A DNA stretch of 64,000 nucleotides from Desulfovibrio sp. JC010 (GCF_010470675.1 NZ_VOIQ01000012.1:1-64000); one strand, 5' to 3'; numbered from the stretch's first letter, positions 26,080 through 34,253 are shown. Numbers and translations: made by a program. The notes: generated from the letters alone by a model not told the origin.

Positions 26080-27441
26080 ATGATGAGAGACAGCTGGAAT
26101 AAAATTTTAAAATTTCTTGAGAAGGGCCTGAACCCCGGTCTGTACAAAGTATGGATCAAGCCCCTGAAAGCGGAAGTGAGCAGCAATAGTATTAAATTGT
26201 ATGCTCCTAACGATTTCGTGGCCGCATGGGTCAGAGACCGTCTCATGGAAAATATCAAAGAAGCAGGCGAGCAGGTTCTCGGCACCAGCCCCAAGGTGGA
26301 GATTGGGGTGCGGAAGTCCGTAGAAAAGCCCGCAGCAAAGGCCGCTCCGGCCAAGCCTGCTGTAGCACGTCCGGTTCAGACAAGCATGGGGCTGCCCATG
26401 ATGTCTTCAGCCGTGGTTAATACCCGTATTCCCCGTTGGCGTTTTTCTTTCGATGATTTCGTGATCGGCGAGTCCAACAGACTTGCCTGTGCTGCATCCA
26501 GAAGTCTCTGCGACAACTCCCTGCCCGGTGATCAGCTCTTCATGAGCTCCGCACCCGGTCTGGGAAAAACCCATCTGCTGCATTCCATCGGCAAGAATCT
26601 ATGTGCTTCCAGTAACAAGAAGCACATTTCCATTGCCTGTCTTACAGCGGAAGAGTTTGCGAACAGAATGGTTCTGGCCCTGAAAGCGGGTGAAATTTCC
26701 CGTTTCAAGTCTGAATTCAGGGACAATGTGGACTGCCTGCTGCTGGAAGATATCCATTTCTTCCAAGGCAAGCAGAAGATGCAGGATGAAATTCTGGAAA
26801 CCCTGAAGAGCCTGCAGCTACGCGGTTCCAAAGTGGTCATGACCAGTTCTTTCCTGCCCCGCGAGCTGGACAAAGTTGATCAGCAGCTTGTTTCCCGTTT
26901 CAGTTCGGGGCTGCTGGCTCTTATTTCCACCCCGGATTTCGAGACCAGAAAGAAAATCGTTGAAAGCAAGGCCATGCGTCTGGGAACTCATGTTCCGGAT
27001 TCCATTTCCGAGCTGCTGGCGGACCGTATTACCACCGATGTAAGACAGCTGGAAAGCTGCCTGCAGAACCTCGTGCTCAAGGCAAGACTTTTAAACCGTG
27101 ATGTTTCGCAGGAACTGGCCTGGCAGGTATTGGAAAACTATTCCATTGCCAAGGCCGCGCCCAGCTATGATTCCATCGTGGATCACATCTGCAGTTCCTA
27201 CGAGCTTACACCTGAACAACTGCGTTCGAAAAGCCGTAAACGTCAGATCGTACTGGCCAGAAACACCGCTTTCTTCCTCGCCCGCAAACATACCGAACTT
27301 TCCCTCAAGGATATCGGAACCAGACTGGGCCGCAGACATTCCACAGTAATCAAAGGTATCACCAATATAGAACGCGAAATTTCCCTGCAGACTCCTCTCG
27401 GAAGGCAGTTGCAGGACACTATCGACAGACTGACTCCTTAG
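26080..27441 (+). CDS. dnaA: Divergent chromosomal replication initiator DnaA
   Basis: A 453-residue full-length DnaA. Domain I is residues 1-75, an Ala/Pro-rich linker 80-115, the AAA+ domain about 118-340 and the DNA-binding domain IV from 350. Walker A reads SSAPGLGKTHLL (usual GGVGLGKTHL) and Walker B LLLEDIHFF (usual IDDIQFL). The Arg-finger SRF and the sensor II segment DVRQLESCL are kept. Domain IV has a basic loop (KSRKR) and RRHSTVIKG in place of the common DHTTV signature. It should bind ATP and DnaA boxes. The sequence differences suggest a divergent or second DnaA. The start may be ATG 26080 or 26083. Confidence 0.88.
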   Translation: MMRDSWNKILKFLEKGLNPGLYKVWIKPLKAEVSSNSIKLYAPNDFVAAWVRDRLMENIKEAGEQVLGTSPKVEIGVRKSVEKPAAKAAPAKPAVARPVQTSMGLPMMSSAVVNTRIPRWRFSFDDFVIGESNRLACAASRSLCDNSLPGDQLFMSSAPGLGKTHLLHSIGKNLCASSNKKHISIACLTAEEFANRMVLALKAGEISRFKSEFRDNVDCLLLEDIHFFQGKQKMQDEILETLKSLQLRGSKVVMTSSFLPRELDKVDQQLVSRFSSGLLALISTPDFETRKKIVESKAMRLGTHVPDSISELLADRITTDVRQLESCLQNLVLKARLLNRDVSQELAWQVLENYSIAKAAPSYDSIVDHICSSYELTPEQLRSKSRKRQIVLARNTAFFLARKHTELSLKDIGTRLGRRHSTVIKGITNIEREISLQTPLGRQLQDTIDRLTP

Positions 27442-27449
27442 TCAGGCGG

Positions 27450-27592
27450 CCTAAAAGCATCAGCTGCTTTTTCGCTGCAAAAAAGCCGGAAAATCACGTA
27501 TCAATATACGTTTCGTTCCTGCTTTTTTGATCTTTAGCGTTTCAAAAATTCGAAAAAGAGTGACAGCTTCGTGCTGTTTGCTCTTTTTCGGG
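27450..27592 (+). terminator. Cluster of hairpins between dnaA and the DnaA-like gene
   Basis: Three stem-loops follow one another. AAAGCA/TGCTTT lies at 27452-27471. A longer one has arms AAAAAAGC (27479-27486) and GCTTTTTT (27521-27528) with an inner ACGTAT/ATACGT stem, and its T-run makes it the likely dnaA terminator. The third is CGAAAAAGAG/CTCTTTTTCG (27551-27590) enclosing ACAGC/GCTGT. Confidence 0.55.
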
Positions 27593-27675
27593 TTTGGGGA
27601 TATTCATTGCAACCGGTTTGGATATGTCTTTTGACGGTCTGTTTTTATCACAGGCCCTAATTGCAGAGGTAGGAA

Positions 27676-28368
27676 ATGAATTCCAACGTATGGAACTCCA
27701 TTAAGAAGAAGCTTCTTGTGCGCATAAATCCCGTGCTGGTCAGGGTCTGGGTGGAACCTTTGTCAGCGCGTTATGAAGACGGGATTGTGCAGCTTACCGC
27801 GCCCAACGAGTTCGTCATGAACTGGGTGCAGGAGCATCTGCTGGATCGCATCAAGGATGCGGCGCAGGAAGTGCTTGAGGTCAAGGTCGGGGTTACCATT
27901 GATTTGGAAAGCGGCAAAGAGGACCAGCCTCGGGAATTTATGACTGATGTGACCGCCTATTATGCCGTGAACGACATTCTGGACAGTATCAACAGGTTGA
28001 CCGGCATAGTGCGCAGCGCAAGACCTGTTGATTTTTGCGAAGAGTGTGCTGAGGCGGAAGCAGCAGAAACCGTCCAGAAGCTGGAAGTTCAGACCTTTGA
28101 TTCCATTCTCGATGCCGTGCTTGAAGCTTTCGGGGTGACTTTCCGTGAGCTTATGATGCAGGAAAATGAGCACGCTGTGCTCGCCCGCCGGGCCCTGTAT
28201 TACCTCTGCTACCGCTACGGCATCCCCGCAGATGTAGTGGCTCTGAACATGGATTGCACGGTCTCCGAAGTACGCAAGGGTGCCAAGATTCTCGAGTCTG
28301 AAATCTCCTCCGCCATCGATAACGGCGAAGACTTGGATGAGCTCTTGTTGAGAATCTTTCAGAAATAA
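27676..28368 (+). CDS. DnaA-like protein: domains I and IV without the AAA+ ATPase
   Basis: A 230-residue protein. Residues 1-75 match DnaA domain I of the neighbouring dnaA (VRINPVLVRVWVEPLSA, TAPNEFVMNWVQEHL). Residues 139-212 align with its domain IV helices (FDSILDAVLEAFGVTFREL; ARRALYYLCYRYGIPADVVAL; EVRKGAKILESEI). The whole AAA+ domain is absent. In the domain-IV-like part the basic loop KSRKR is replaced by QENEH and the box-recognition motif by MDCTVSEVRKG, so DnaA-box binding is probably lost. Domain I mediates DnaA self-association and DnaB contact, so it could modulate initiation. The ribosome-binding site is AGAGGTAGGAA. It may have its own promoter after the hairpins. Confidence 0.75.
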   Translation: MNSNVWNSIKKKLLVRINPVLVRVWVEPLSARYEDGIVQLTAPNEFVMNWVQEHLLDRIKDAAQEVLEVKVGVTIDLESGKEDQPREFMTDVTAYYAVNDILDSINRLTGIVRSARPVDFCEECAEAEAAETVQKLEVQTFDSILDAVLEAFGVTFRELMMQENEHAVLARRALYYLCYRYGIPADVVALNMDCTVSEVRKGAKILESEISSAIDNGEDLDELLLRIFQK

Positions 28369-28390
28369 TCAATATTTCAAATAAATAAAT

Positions 28391-28427
28391 CAAAACGGCA
28401 GCCCGTAAGGACTGCCGTTTTTTTATT
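28391..28427 (+). terminator. Terminator of the DnaA-like gene
   Basis: AAACGGCAG and CTGCCGTTT form the stem, followed by TTTTTTTATT on the plus strand. Confidence 0.92.
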
Positions 28428-28429
28428 AA

Positions 28430-28472
28430 GGATTCCAAAGGGGATTATCCCCTTTGGCCGCCGGAGGCGAAA
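28430..28472 (-). repeat. Short variant of a dispersed 3'-end palindromic element
   Basis: Read on the minus strand from the phoH stop: GCCTCCGGCGGC, then the palindrome CCAAAGGGGATAATCCCCTTTGG, then AATCCTTA. The order (GC-rich block, long palindrome, AATCC) is the same as in the elements at 33386, 35511 and 42283. It is placed just downstream of a gene's 3' end, like those. Confidence 0.6.
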
Positions 28473-28498
28473 TCAGATCGACAAAAGCGCGTAGCGCA

Positions 28499-29689
28499 TC
28501 ACAATCCTGTCTTCAAGACCATATCGGTAATAGGTCCGCGGGAGCGTTCGCCTTTGAGCACCATGTGGGCGTATTCTTTGTTGTTGCGTAGCTTTTTGAC
28601 CACCCAGTTGAGGCCGTTGTTGCTTTCGTTGAGGTAGGGGTTGTCCACCTGCCGGGTATCGCCGAGGCAGATGCATTTTACGCCTTCGCCCATGCGGGTT
28701 AAGAGCGAGCGTACCTCGGAGCGGGACATGTTCTGCATTTCATCGATGATGACCACGCAGTTCTCAAGGTTCATGCCCCGGATGTAGGCAATGGGCAGGA
28801 TCTCGAATTTCTTCTGGTTGAAGCGGAATTTATCGGAATCAGTATCCATGAAAATGCGGTTGGCCGGACGCTGTTCGTGCAGTTTTACGGTCAGGTCGCG
28901 TACGTAGCGCACGTAGGGTTGCATTTTTTCTTCCACGCTTCCGGGCAGGAATCCCATTTTTGCTCCGATCTCCCAGATGGGTTTGACCAGATAGACCTTT
29001 TCAAAAGGATTGTCCTTTTTTTCAAGGGCCAGATAAAGTGCGGAAGCCAGAGCCAGAAAGGTCTTACCGTATCCGGCTTCGGACTGGATGGATACAAGGT
29101 TGATGTCCTGATTGAGCATCAGCTCAAGGGCGAGGTTCTGGTAGATGTTGCGCGGTTTTACGCCCCAGACTTCGTGGGTGTAGGAAATTGTTTTGGTTTC
29201 TTTGTCGCCATAAAAAACCGGACTGCCGCTCTCCCAGCGGAAACTGTTCACGTAGGGTGTCTGTCCCTCGTCCACAAATCCGGTGTACATTTGCGAATCA
29301 GAACGGAAGGGGTCGGAATCTTTGTATTCTTCGCAGGTAAGGTTGTAAATTCCGGCCTTGATCTGGAGAATGCGGTCGTTGGTGACCAGTATGGGTTTTT
29401 CAATGGATGCGTTGAGGGCTTCCTTGAGTATGCGGTCATCCGGGCTGATATCGCCCAGCTTTTCGGCGAACTCCGGGGAAAGGATGTGTATTTTATCATC
29501 CTTGAGAATAGAACGGACCGCCTGAGAGACAATGTGTCCGATACGCGGATCTCGCTTGAGTTTATCCAGTTCGGTTATGACTGTGTAGGGAATGTGGACT
29601 TTGTTTTCCACCCCGTTGCGCAGAGCGGCGATGCATTTGGGATTTTCAATAAGTACGTTGGTGTCCAAAACGAAGTTCTTCTGACCCAT
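28499..29689 (-). CDS. PIN domain-PhoH ATPase fusion protein
   Basis: A 396-residue protein. The N-terminal PIN ribonuclease-like domain (about 1-130) has the acidic residues in VLDTNVLIEN, ITELDKLK and VTNDRIL. The PhoH P-loop ATPase follows, with Walker A QSEAGYGKTFLAL and Walker B VVIIDEMQNM. PIN-PhoH proteins are RNA-helicase/nuclease-type enzymes active in the cytoplasm. ATG 29689 is preceded by GAGGAGG; the open frame upstream to 29737 has no ribosome-binding site. Confidence 0.92.
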   Translation of the reverse strand: MGQKNFVLDTNVLIENPKCIAALRNGVENKVHIPYTVITELDKLKRDPRIGHIVSQAVRSILKDDKIHILSPEFAEKLGDISPDDRILKEALNASIEKPILVTNDRILQIKAGIYNLTCEEYKDSDPFRSDSQMYTGFVDEGQTPYVNSFRWESGSPVFYGDKETKTISYTHEVWGVKPRNIYQNLALELMLNQDINLVSIQSEAGYGKTFLALASALYLALEKKDNPFEKVYLVKPIWEIGAKMGFLPGSVEEKMQPYVRYVRDLTVKLHEQRPANRIFMDTDSDKFRFNQKKFEILPIAYIRGMNLENCVVIIDEMQNMSRSEVRSLLTRMGEGVKCICLGDTRQVDNPYLNESNNGLNWVVKKLRNNKEYAHMVLKGERSRGPITDMVLKTGL

Positions 29690-29716
29690 AAATCCTCCTC
29701 TTCTACGGTTATCCAA

Positions 29717-29749
29717 AAGAGAAAAGGCGACCCGCATTCAGGTCGCCTT
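29717..29749 (-). terminator. Leftward terminator upstream of the PhoH gene
   Basis: AAGGCGACC/GGTCGCCTT is followed on the minus strand by TTTCTCTTTT. It ends transcription arriving from the gene that stops at 29908. Confidence 0.75.
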
Positions 29750-29907
29750 GGCTATGAAAATAAATTCGTGATGTTCTGATGTAAGCAGGGATGCCCTGTG
29801 CTATTTTTCTTCATGATTTCAAGGTACAACATCATGAAGAGTTGGGAAAGGGATATTTGTTCTGTTTAGGTTAAGGTTTTGTCACACTGCTTCCTTTTGT
29901 ACGGCAG

Positions 29908-30495
29908 CTAGGCCTGCTCTGATTTGTTTTCTCCGATAATCATGCTGAATTCTTCAACATCCATGCCGTTGAAAATGTGTCCGTACTTGGCTACGGCTTC
30001 ATATGGATTTTTCTCGTATGCCTTGGCGAATTCGAGGTATTCTTTACCTGCTTCAACCAGACTGCTTAAGCCGCTTATGCCCCGGAAGTCATTGGCAAGG
30101 TCCGGGTTATCCTGAAAAAGCTGCTCAATCTTTTCTTTCTGCGGATGATCCCCCTTTACCCGCACGTTGCCGGAACTGTCGGTGGTCAGTTCTACAGGAG
30201 GGTCGGTGCTGATGTCGTTCTGTAGAAAGAGGACATTCACATCATCCTGAAATTTTTTGGTGCTTGTTTCCAGACCTGTCTTGAGGTCATCCAGAGAAAT
30301 TGATTGGCCCGGTGTGTACGGAATATTCATGTCTGAGAAAAAACTGCCTATGGAAGCAAGTTTCTTTGCGGAATCGGAAAGTGTTATCTTGTCCCCTGAC
30401 TGCTGCTCTTGCTGGGTTGTCTGAGTTCCTGCGCGGGACTGCTGGACTTCGCTGGCGGACTGGGTTGCGTATGCGGATTGGACGGAATTGATCAT
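29908..30495 (-). CDS. Hypothetical protein with a flagellar-regulator-like N-terminus
   Basis: A 195-residue soluble protein, not firmly recognised. The Gln/Ser-rich start followed by GDKITLSDSAKKLASIGSFF resembles the segment seen in many flagellar or anti-sigma (FlgM-like) proteins. The rest is acidic with charged helices and has no Cys or enzymatic motif. ATG 30495 follows GGAG at a spacing of six, which I prefer over ATG 30507. It stands alone between the MobA-MoeA gene and the PhoH gene, with its own terminator. Confidence 0.5.
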   Translation of the reverse strand: MINSVQSAYATQSASEVQQSRAGTQTTQQEQQSGDKITLSDSAKKLASIGSFFSDMNIPYTPGQSISLDDLKTGLETSTKKFQDDVNVLFLQNDISTDPPVELTTDSSGNVRVKGDHPQKEKIEQLFQDNPDLANDFRGISGLSSLVEAGKEYLEFAKAYEKNPYEAVAKYGHIFNGMDVEEFSMIIGENKSEQA

Positions 30496-30568
30496 TTTCG
30501 GCTCCATTATTTTAAGGAAAGTTTTTCCTGAGCCGAATCTATGCAGTAATTATGCCTGAAATAATCAG

Positions 30569-32494
30569 TTAAAACCTGAGCACCTGAACAATGCTTTGCA
30601 CTGGGAGTTTTCCGCAGTCAGCCGGGAGGATGATGATCCCGTTGCAAAGGCTCATAACCTTGCGGGCTGAAAGGGATTTATCCAGCAGCGGGTCAACGAA
30701 AATTTTTCCTTTTTTTTCAATGATCAGGCAGGGGCGCAGCTTTTCCCGGTCGCGTCCGCCTTTGAGTTCGTCGGTAAGAATTGCCGGGATGGTGGTGGAA
30801 ATTTCCGCCTTGCCCTGCAGCATGGAAAGCAGCGGATTGATGATGGTGTGAAAGGCGAGGTTCACTGCCACGGGCGGTCCGGGCAGTCCGATAACAATGG
30901 AGTTGCCCAGCTTGCACCCGAAGATTGATTTTGCCGGGTGCATGGCCAGTCCTTTGAAGATAGGTCTTCCTCCGGCCTGCTTAATGGAGTCGAAAACAAA
31001 ATCGCGGTTACCGGGCCCTGTGCCCCCGGTGGTGACGATTAGTCCGCAGTCACCGTTGGCCTGCATTGCTGCGGAAATGGCTTCCGGGGAGTTGGCGCAG
31101 GGCGAAATGCGCACATCATGAACCCCGTAACGGTTGCACAGGGATTTCATAAGAATGAGGTTGTCCGCCGGAATCAATCCGCATTCAGTCTTTTTTGCCG
31201 GATCGCAGAGCTCGTTGCCAACTGCCAGCACAGCCACTTTCGGCAGCGGGTTGACGGGAACAGAGCAAATCCCGGCGTAAGCGAGCAGGGCGGCGTTGCA
31301 GGGCGAAATGACTTTTCCTTTTTTTATGATGGTTTCGCCCTTTAAAATATCTGACCCGGTTCTGCGGATGAACTCGCCTTCGCTGACCGGTGAACTGATG
31401 CTGATGGTGCATTCGTCAGCCGCAACTTTTTCAAAAGGGATGACCGCGTCTGTGCCTTGCGGGATAATCCCCCCGGTGAGCACCCGTACAGCCTGTCCTG
31501 AGCTGTTTTTATCCGGCAGCGGGCATGATGGGCGTACTTCTCCGGAAAAGGCGAGCACAGCCGGATTTTCAGCAGATGCTTCTGTTGTACAGCTGCTGGC
31601 GACTGCGTATCCGTCCATGGCCGAGCGGTCGTGTTCCGGCAGGGAAATTCCTGAACACACGGTTTCGGCGGCTGCCAGCCCGGAGCAGTCCGTAACCGGG
31701 ACGTACCTGGCCTGTGCCGGGCGCAAACTTTTGCGAATGAGCTTCAGGGCCGCGCTGCGCGGGATGGAGCGCGGAAATTCATCCTGTCCGGCTTCTTCGC
31801 CGCTAAGTTTTTTGCGAATGCGGCTTAACTGGTCCGGGGTGTTTATATTGATGAATGTGTCCAGCTTTTGGTCCGTGTTTTTCAGCATATCCGTATCCAC
31901 GGTGCGGACTTTCACTTCCGGGAGGAAGCGGATGATCTGGAATATGTTCTGCTTCAGGTTTTGTTCTATAAAAGGCAGGCAGCGTTTGGAATAAACAGCG
32001 CAAAGCGGTTCATAGAATCCGTCCGGGTGGATGGGAATGACCACGTCGTCATCAGGTTCAACCCGGCTGAGCAGTTCGGCTATCAGTTCCCGGCTCAGGA
32101 AAGGGGAATCGCAGGCGGTGACGAATACGTGCTCTGTTTCAGTGTGGTAAAGGGCGGAGTGGATTCCGGTCAAAGAGCTGCGGGATTCGAAAATATCGTT
32201 CACCAGCCGAACATCAAGGTCCGGGTGGTTTTCCGGGTTGCGGGTGATGACAAAGGTTTCCGCAAAAAGTCCTTCAAGGGTGCGGATGATTCTGCTGACC
32301 AGTTTTTCACCGGAAATTTCAATGCATGATTTATCGGTCCTGCCCATGCGGCGGCCTTCGCCACCTGCTAGGATGGCAGCACTGATGCTGGGATATATTG
32401 CGTTGCTTCCGGTCATGTCTGTTTTATTGCACAAAAGGTAATTCAGTTCCATAACCTTTTTATTATGCTGAAAAAAGCCAGATGGAAGCCGCAC
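30569..32494 (-). CDS. MobA-MoeA fusion: molybdenum cofactor guanylyltransferase / molybdopterin molybdotransferase
   Basis: A bifunctional protein of up to 641 residues. The first ~235 residues form a MobA-type nucleotidyltransferase (AAILAGGEGRRMGRTDKSCI, then VTACDSPF) that attaches GMP to molybdopterin. From about 245 to the end it is MoeA: YVPVTDC, the DRSAMDGYA motif with the catalytic Asp, GTDAVIPFE and TTGGTGPGNRDFVFD. The fusion joins molybdate insertion with guanylylation in one chain, useful for formate dehydrogenases. Starts at 32494, 32452 or 32416 are all possible; none has a strong ribosome-binding site. It is divergent from the EFR1-like gene at 32600. Confidence 0.9.
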   Translation of the reverse strand: MRLPSGFFQHNKKVMELNYLLCNKTDMTGSNAIYPSISAAILAGGEGRRMGRTDKSCIEISGEKLVSRIIRTLEGLFAETFVITRNPENHPDLDVRLVNDIFESRSSLTGIHSALYHTETEHVFVTACDSPFLSRELIAELLSRVEPDDDVVIPIHPDGFYEPLCAVYSKRCLPFIEQNLKQNIFQIIRFLPEVKVRTVDTDMLKNTDQKLDTFININTPDQLSRIRKKLSGEEAGQDEFPRSIPRSAALKLIRKSLRPAQARYVPVTDCSGLAAAETVCSGISLPEHDRSAMDGYAVASSCTTEASAENPAVLAFSGEVRPSCPLPDKNSSGQAVRVLTGGIIPQGTDAVIPFEKVAADECTISISSPVSEGEFIRRTGSDILKGETIIKKGKVISPCNAALLAYAGICSVPVNPLPKVAVLAVGNELCDPAKKTECGLIPADNLILMKSLCNRYGVHDVRISPCANSPEAISAAMQANGDCGLIVTTGGTGPGNRDFVFDSIKQAGGRPIFKGLAMHPAKSIFGCKLGNSIVIGLPGPPVAVNLAFHTIINPLLSMLQGKAEISTTIPAILTDELKGGRDREKLRPCLIIEKKGKIFVDPLLDKSLSARKVMSLCNGIIILPADCGKLPVQSIVQVLRF

Positions 32495-32599
32495 TTATGC
32501 AAAACAGTTTACAACTTCCCCTTTCCCCCTGTACTTACTTGGGCAGAAAGTAAAGTCACTTGGCGGATGTCTTACTTATATAATGACATGGAGTTTTTT

Positions 32600-33388
32600 A
32601 TGTCCTGCAAGAAATTGAAAATGATCTGTTTTTCTCCCACCCGGACCACCCGCCGCATCCTTGATGCCGTAGCAGAAGGAGTCGGTGCCGGGCAGCTTGA
32701 AGTAATCGACCTGACCCGTGAGGATCAGCTGCCCGCAGACCTGAACTGTGATGATGATCTGGTGATAATCGGTGCTCCGGTCTACAGCGGACGTATTCCG
32801 CTTGCCGCCGTGGAGCGTTTTAAAGCCTTGAAGTCCTGTGGCACTCCTGTGGTTCCTGTTGTGGTTTACGGTAACCGTGCTTACGAGGATGCCCTGATTG
32901 AACTCAGCGATATTGCCACCGAAGCCGGATTCAAGACTGTTGCCGGAGCAGCTTTTATCGGCGAGCATTCTTTTTCCACCGAGAAGACTCCCATTGCGGT
33001 CAGCCGCCCGGATGAAGATGATCTGGTCAAGGCCCGTGAGTTCGGTAAATCCCTTGTCGCAAAATTCGCAGACGGTTCCCTTGCGACTTCCAGCGTCGAA
33101 GTGCCCGGCAACCGTCCCTACAAAGATCGTTCGCCCAAGGCTTCCGCTTCGCCTGTCTCCAACGGCGACTGTCAGCTCTGCGGAGCTTGCGAAAGGGTCT
33201 GTCCCACCGCAGCCATCTCCGTTGGAGCCATGGTTGAGACCGACCCGGATAAGTGTATTTTCTGTTGTGCCTGCGTTAAAGTCTGTGCCTTCGAGGCCCG
33301 TAAGCTGGAAGTGCCTAGGTTGCTGGAAGTCTCCCAGTGGCTGGCTGATAATTTCAGCGCGCGCCGTGAACCTGAAATTTTTATTTAA
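32600..33388 (+). CDS. EFR1-family flavodoxin-ferredoxin fusion protein
   Basis: A 262-residue protein. Residues 1-170 form a flavodoxin-like domain (CFSPTRTTRRI phosphate loop; IGAPVYSGRIPLAAVERF). The C-terminal ferredoxin has two 4Fe-4S motifs (CQLCGACERVCPTAA and CIFCCACVKVCAFEA). It probably shuttles electrons between flavin and clusters. ATG 32600 is supported by GGAG six bases upstream; the frame is open further upstream but overlaps the divergent MobA-MoeA start. It shares its architecture with the 209-1009 protein. Confidence 0.88.
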   Translation: MSCKKLKMICFSPTRTTRRILDAVAEGVGAGQLEVIDLTREDQLPADLNCDDDLVIIGAPVYSGRIPLAAVERFKALKSCGTPVVPVVVYGNRAYEDALIELSDIATEAGFKTVAGAAFIGEHSFSTEKTPIAVSRPDEDDLVKAREFGKSLVAKFADGSLATSSVEVPGNRPYKDRSPKASASPVSNGDCQLCGACERVCPTAAISVGAMVETDPDKCIFCCACVKVCAFEARKLEVPRLLEVSQWLADNFSARREPEIFI

Positions 33389-33461
33389 GGCCCTTCGGGG
33401 ACCCTGCCGGGGGCCTTAAACCCTTTTGCAAAAGGGTTTAAGAATCCCAAAACCTTTTAGT
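33386..33461 (+). repeat. Dispersed 3'-end palindromic element, copy downstream of EFR1-like gene
   Basis: Overlaps the end of the preceding gene. Order on the plus strand: GGCCCTTCGGGGACCCTGCC, GGGGGCC, the palindrome TTAAACCCTTTTGCAAAAGGG plus TTTAA, then GAATCCCAAAACCTTTTAGT. It is nearly identical to the elements at 35511 and 42283, and oriented the same way relative to the upstream gene. It can fold as a terminator-like hairpin. Confidence 0.75.
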
Positions 33462-33517
33462 TGGGGTTTGTGCTGTATGCGTTGGAGTATTGTCGTAGAC
33501 TTGGAGGAGTTTTGAGT

Positions 33518-33913
33518 ATGCGTAATTCTGCGCGGATTGTGGCTGTTGTGGTCCTGTTGTTGGCCTTTGGGTTATCCGGCTGTACCACGAGCAAGTGGAA
33601 CCGCTACGAACTCTACATGGGCCAGACCTATCAGGATGGAAAAAAGCAAGTCAGTTCAGAACGGTTTCAGGATTTTCTGAGTAAGCAGGTAACTCCCAAG
33701 TTCAGCGACGGTTATACTGTCTTGGATGCCCAAGGCTTCTGGGGCGGCAAAGGCGGTTTCACCTACTTCGAAAGAAGCAAGGTGATCATGATCGTATCTG
33801 AAGATAAGGATGCTGAAGCGCGCGTGGACGAAATCGCCAAAGCCTACAAGGAAGAATTTGATCAGGAATCAGTGCTGAAGATAGTCAGTCCTGTTGAGGT
33901 TGGGTTTAAGTAG
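33518..33913 (+). CDS. DUF3574-family lipoprotein
   Basis: A 131-residue lipoprotein: signal segment at residues 5-20 and lipobox FGLSGC placing the lipidated Cys near residue 22. The mature part matches the DUF3574 pattern (RYELYMGQTYQDG, FLSKQVTPKFSDGYTVLDAQG, SKVIMIVSEDKD). Its function is unknown. ATG 33518 follows GGAGGAG at about eight bases; TTG 33512 is a weaker choice. It is followed by the antitoxin-like gene after 66 bp. Confidence 0.78.
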   Translation: MRNSARIVAVVVLLLAFGLSGCTTSKWNRYELYMGQTYQDGKKQVSSERFQDFLSKQVTPKFSDGYTVLDAQGFWGGKGGFTYFERSKVIMIVSEDKDAEARVDEIAKAYKEEFDQESVLKIVSPVEVGFK

Positions 33914-33979
33914 GGTTATTCTATAATCGGAGCATAAAAGAGACTCAGCAAGGTCAGTATTGAAGGAGAGGACGTTTTT

Positions 33980-34222
33980 ATGAAAATTACAGCTGAAAAT
34001 TTTGATAAAAAATTTGATGATGGAGAAGACGTTTTTGACTTCTTGGACCTTGATTCTGTCAGTCGTTTAAATACTGAAATAATACAGGTGAATGTGGATT
34101 TCCCGGCCTGGATGGTGGCAGCCCTTGACCGCGAGGCCAAGCGTCTTGGAATCAACAGGCAGGCTGTAATCAAGACATGGATTGCGCATCGAATTGATCA
34201 TGGGCAAAATGCGGATTGCTAG
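33980..34222 (+). CDS. BrnA/CopG-type ribbon-helix-helix antitoxin (orphan)
   Basis: An 80-residue DNA-binding protein. The N-terminal FDKKFDDGEDVFDFLDL is typical of BrnA-like antitoxins. The RHH domain is VNVDFPAWMVAALDREAKRL followed by GINRQAVIKTWI. Such antitoxins repress their own operon and normally follow a BrnT toxin gene. The upstream gene here is a DUF3574 lipoprotein and no BrnT-like frame is visible in 33914-33979, so it looks solitary. AAGGAG precedes the ATG. Confidence 0.8.
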   Translation: MKITAENFDKKFDDGEDVFDFLDLDSVSRLNTEIIQVNVDFPAWMVAALDREAKRLGINRQAVIKTWIAHRIDHGQNADC

Positions 34223-34253
34223 CTGGTCAGTTTTTTCATATTTTTAACAAGGA

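Noticed and set aside
28877-29779. 300-codon frame opposite the PhoH gene
   Set aside because: Antisense to PIN and PhoH motifs; no domain of its own.
33914-33979. A BrnT toxin gene ahead of the antitoxin-like gene
   Set aside because: Only 66 bp are available, with no frame resembling BrnT.
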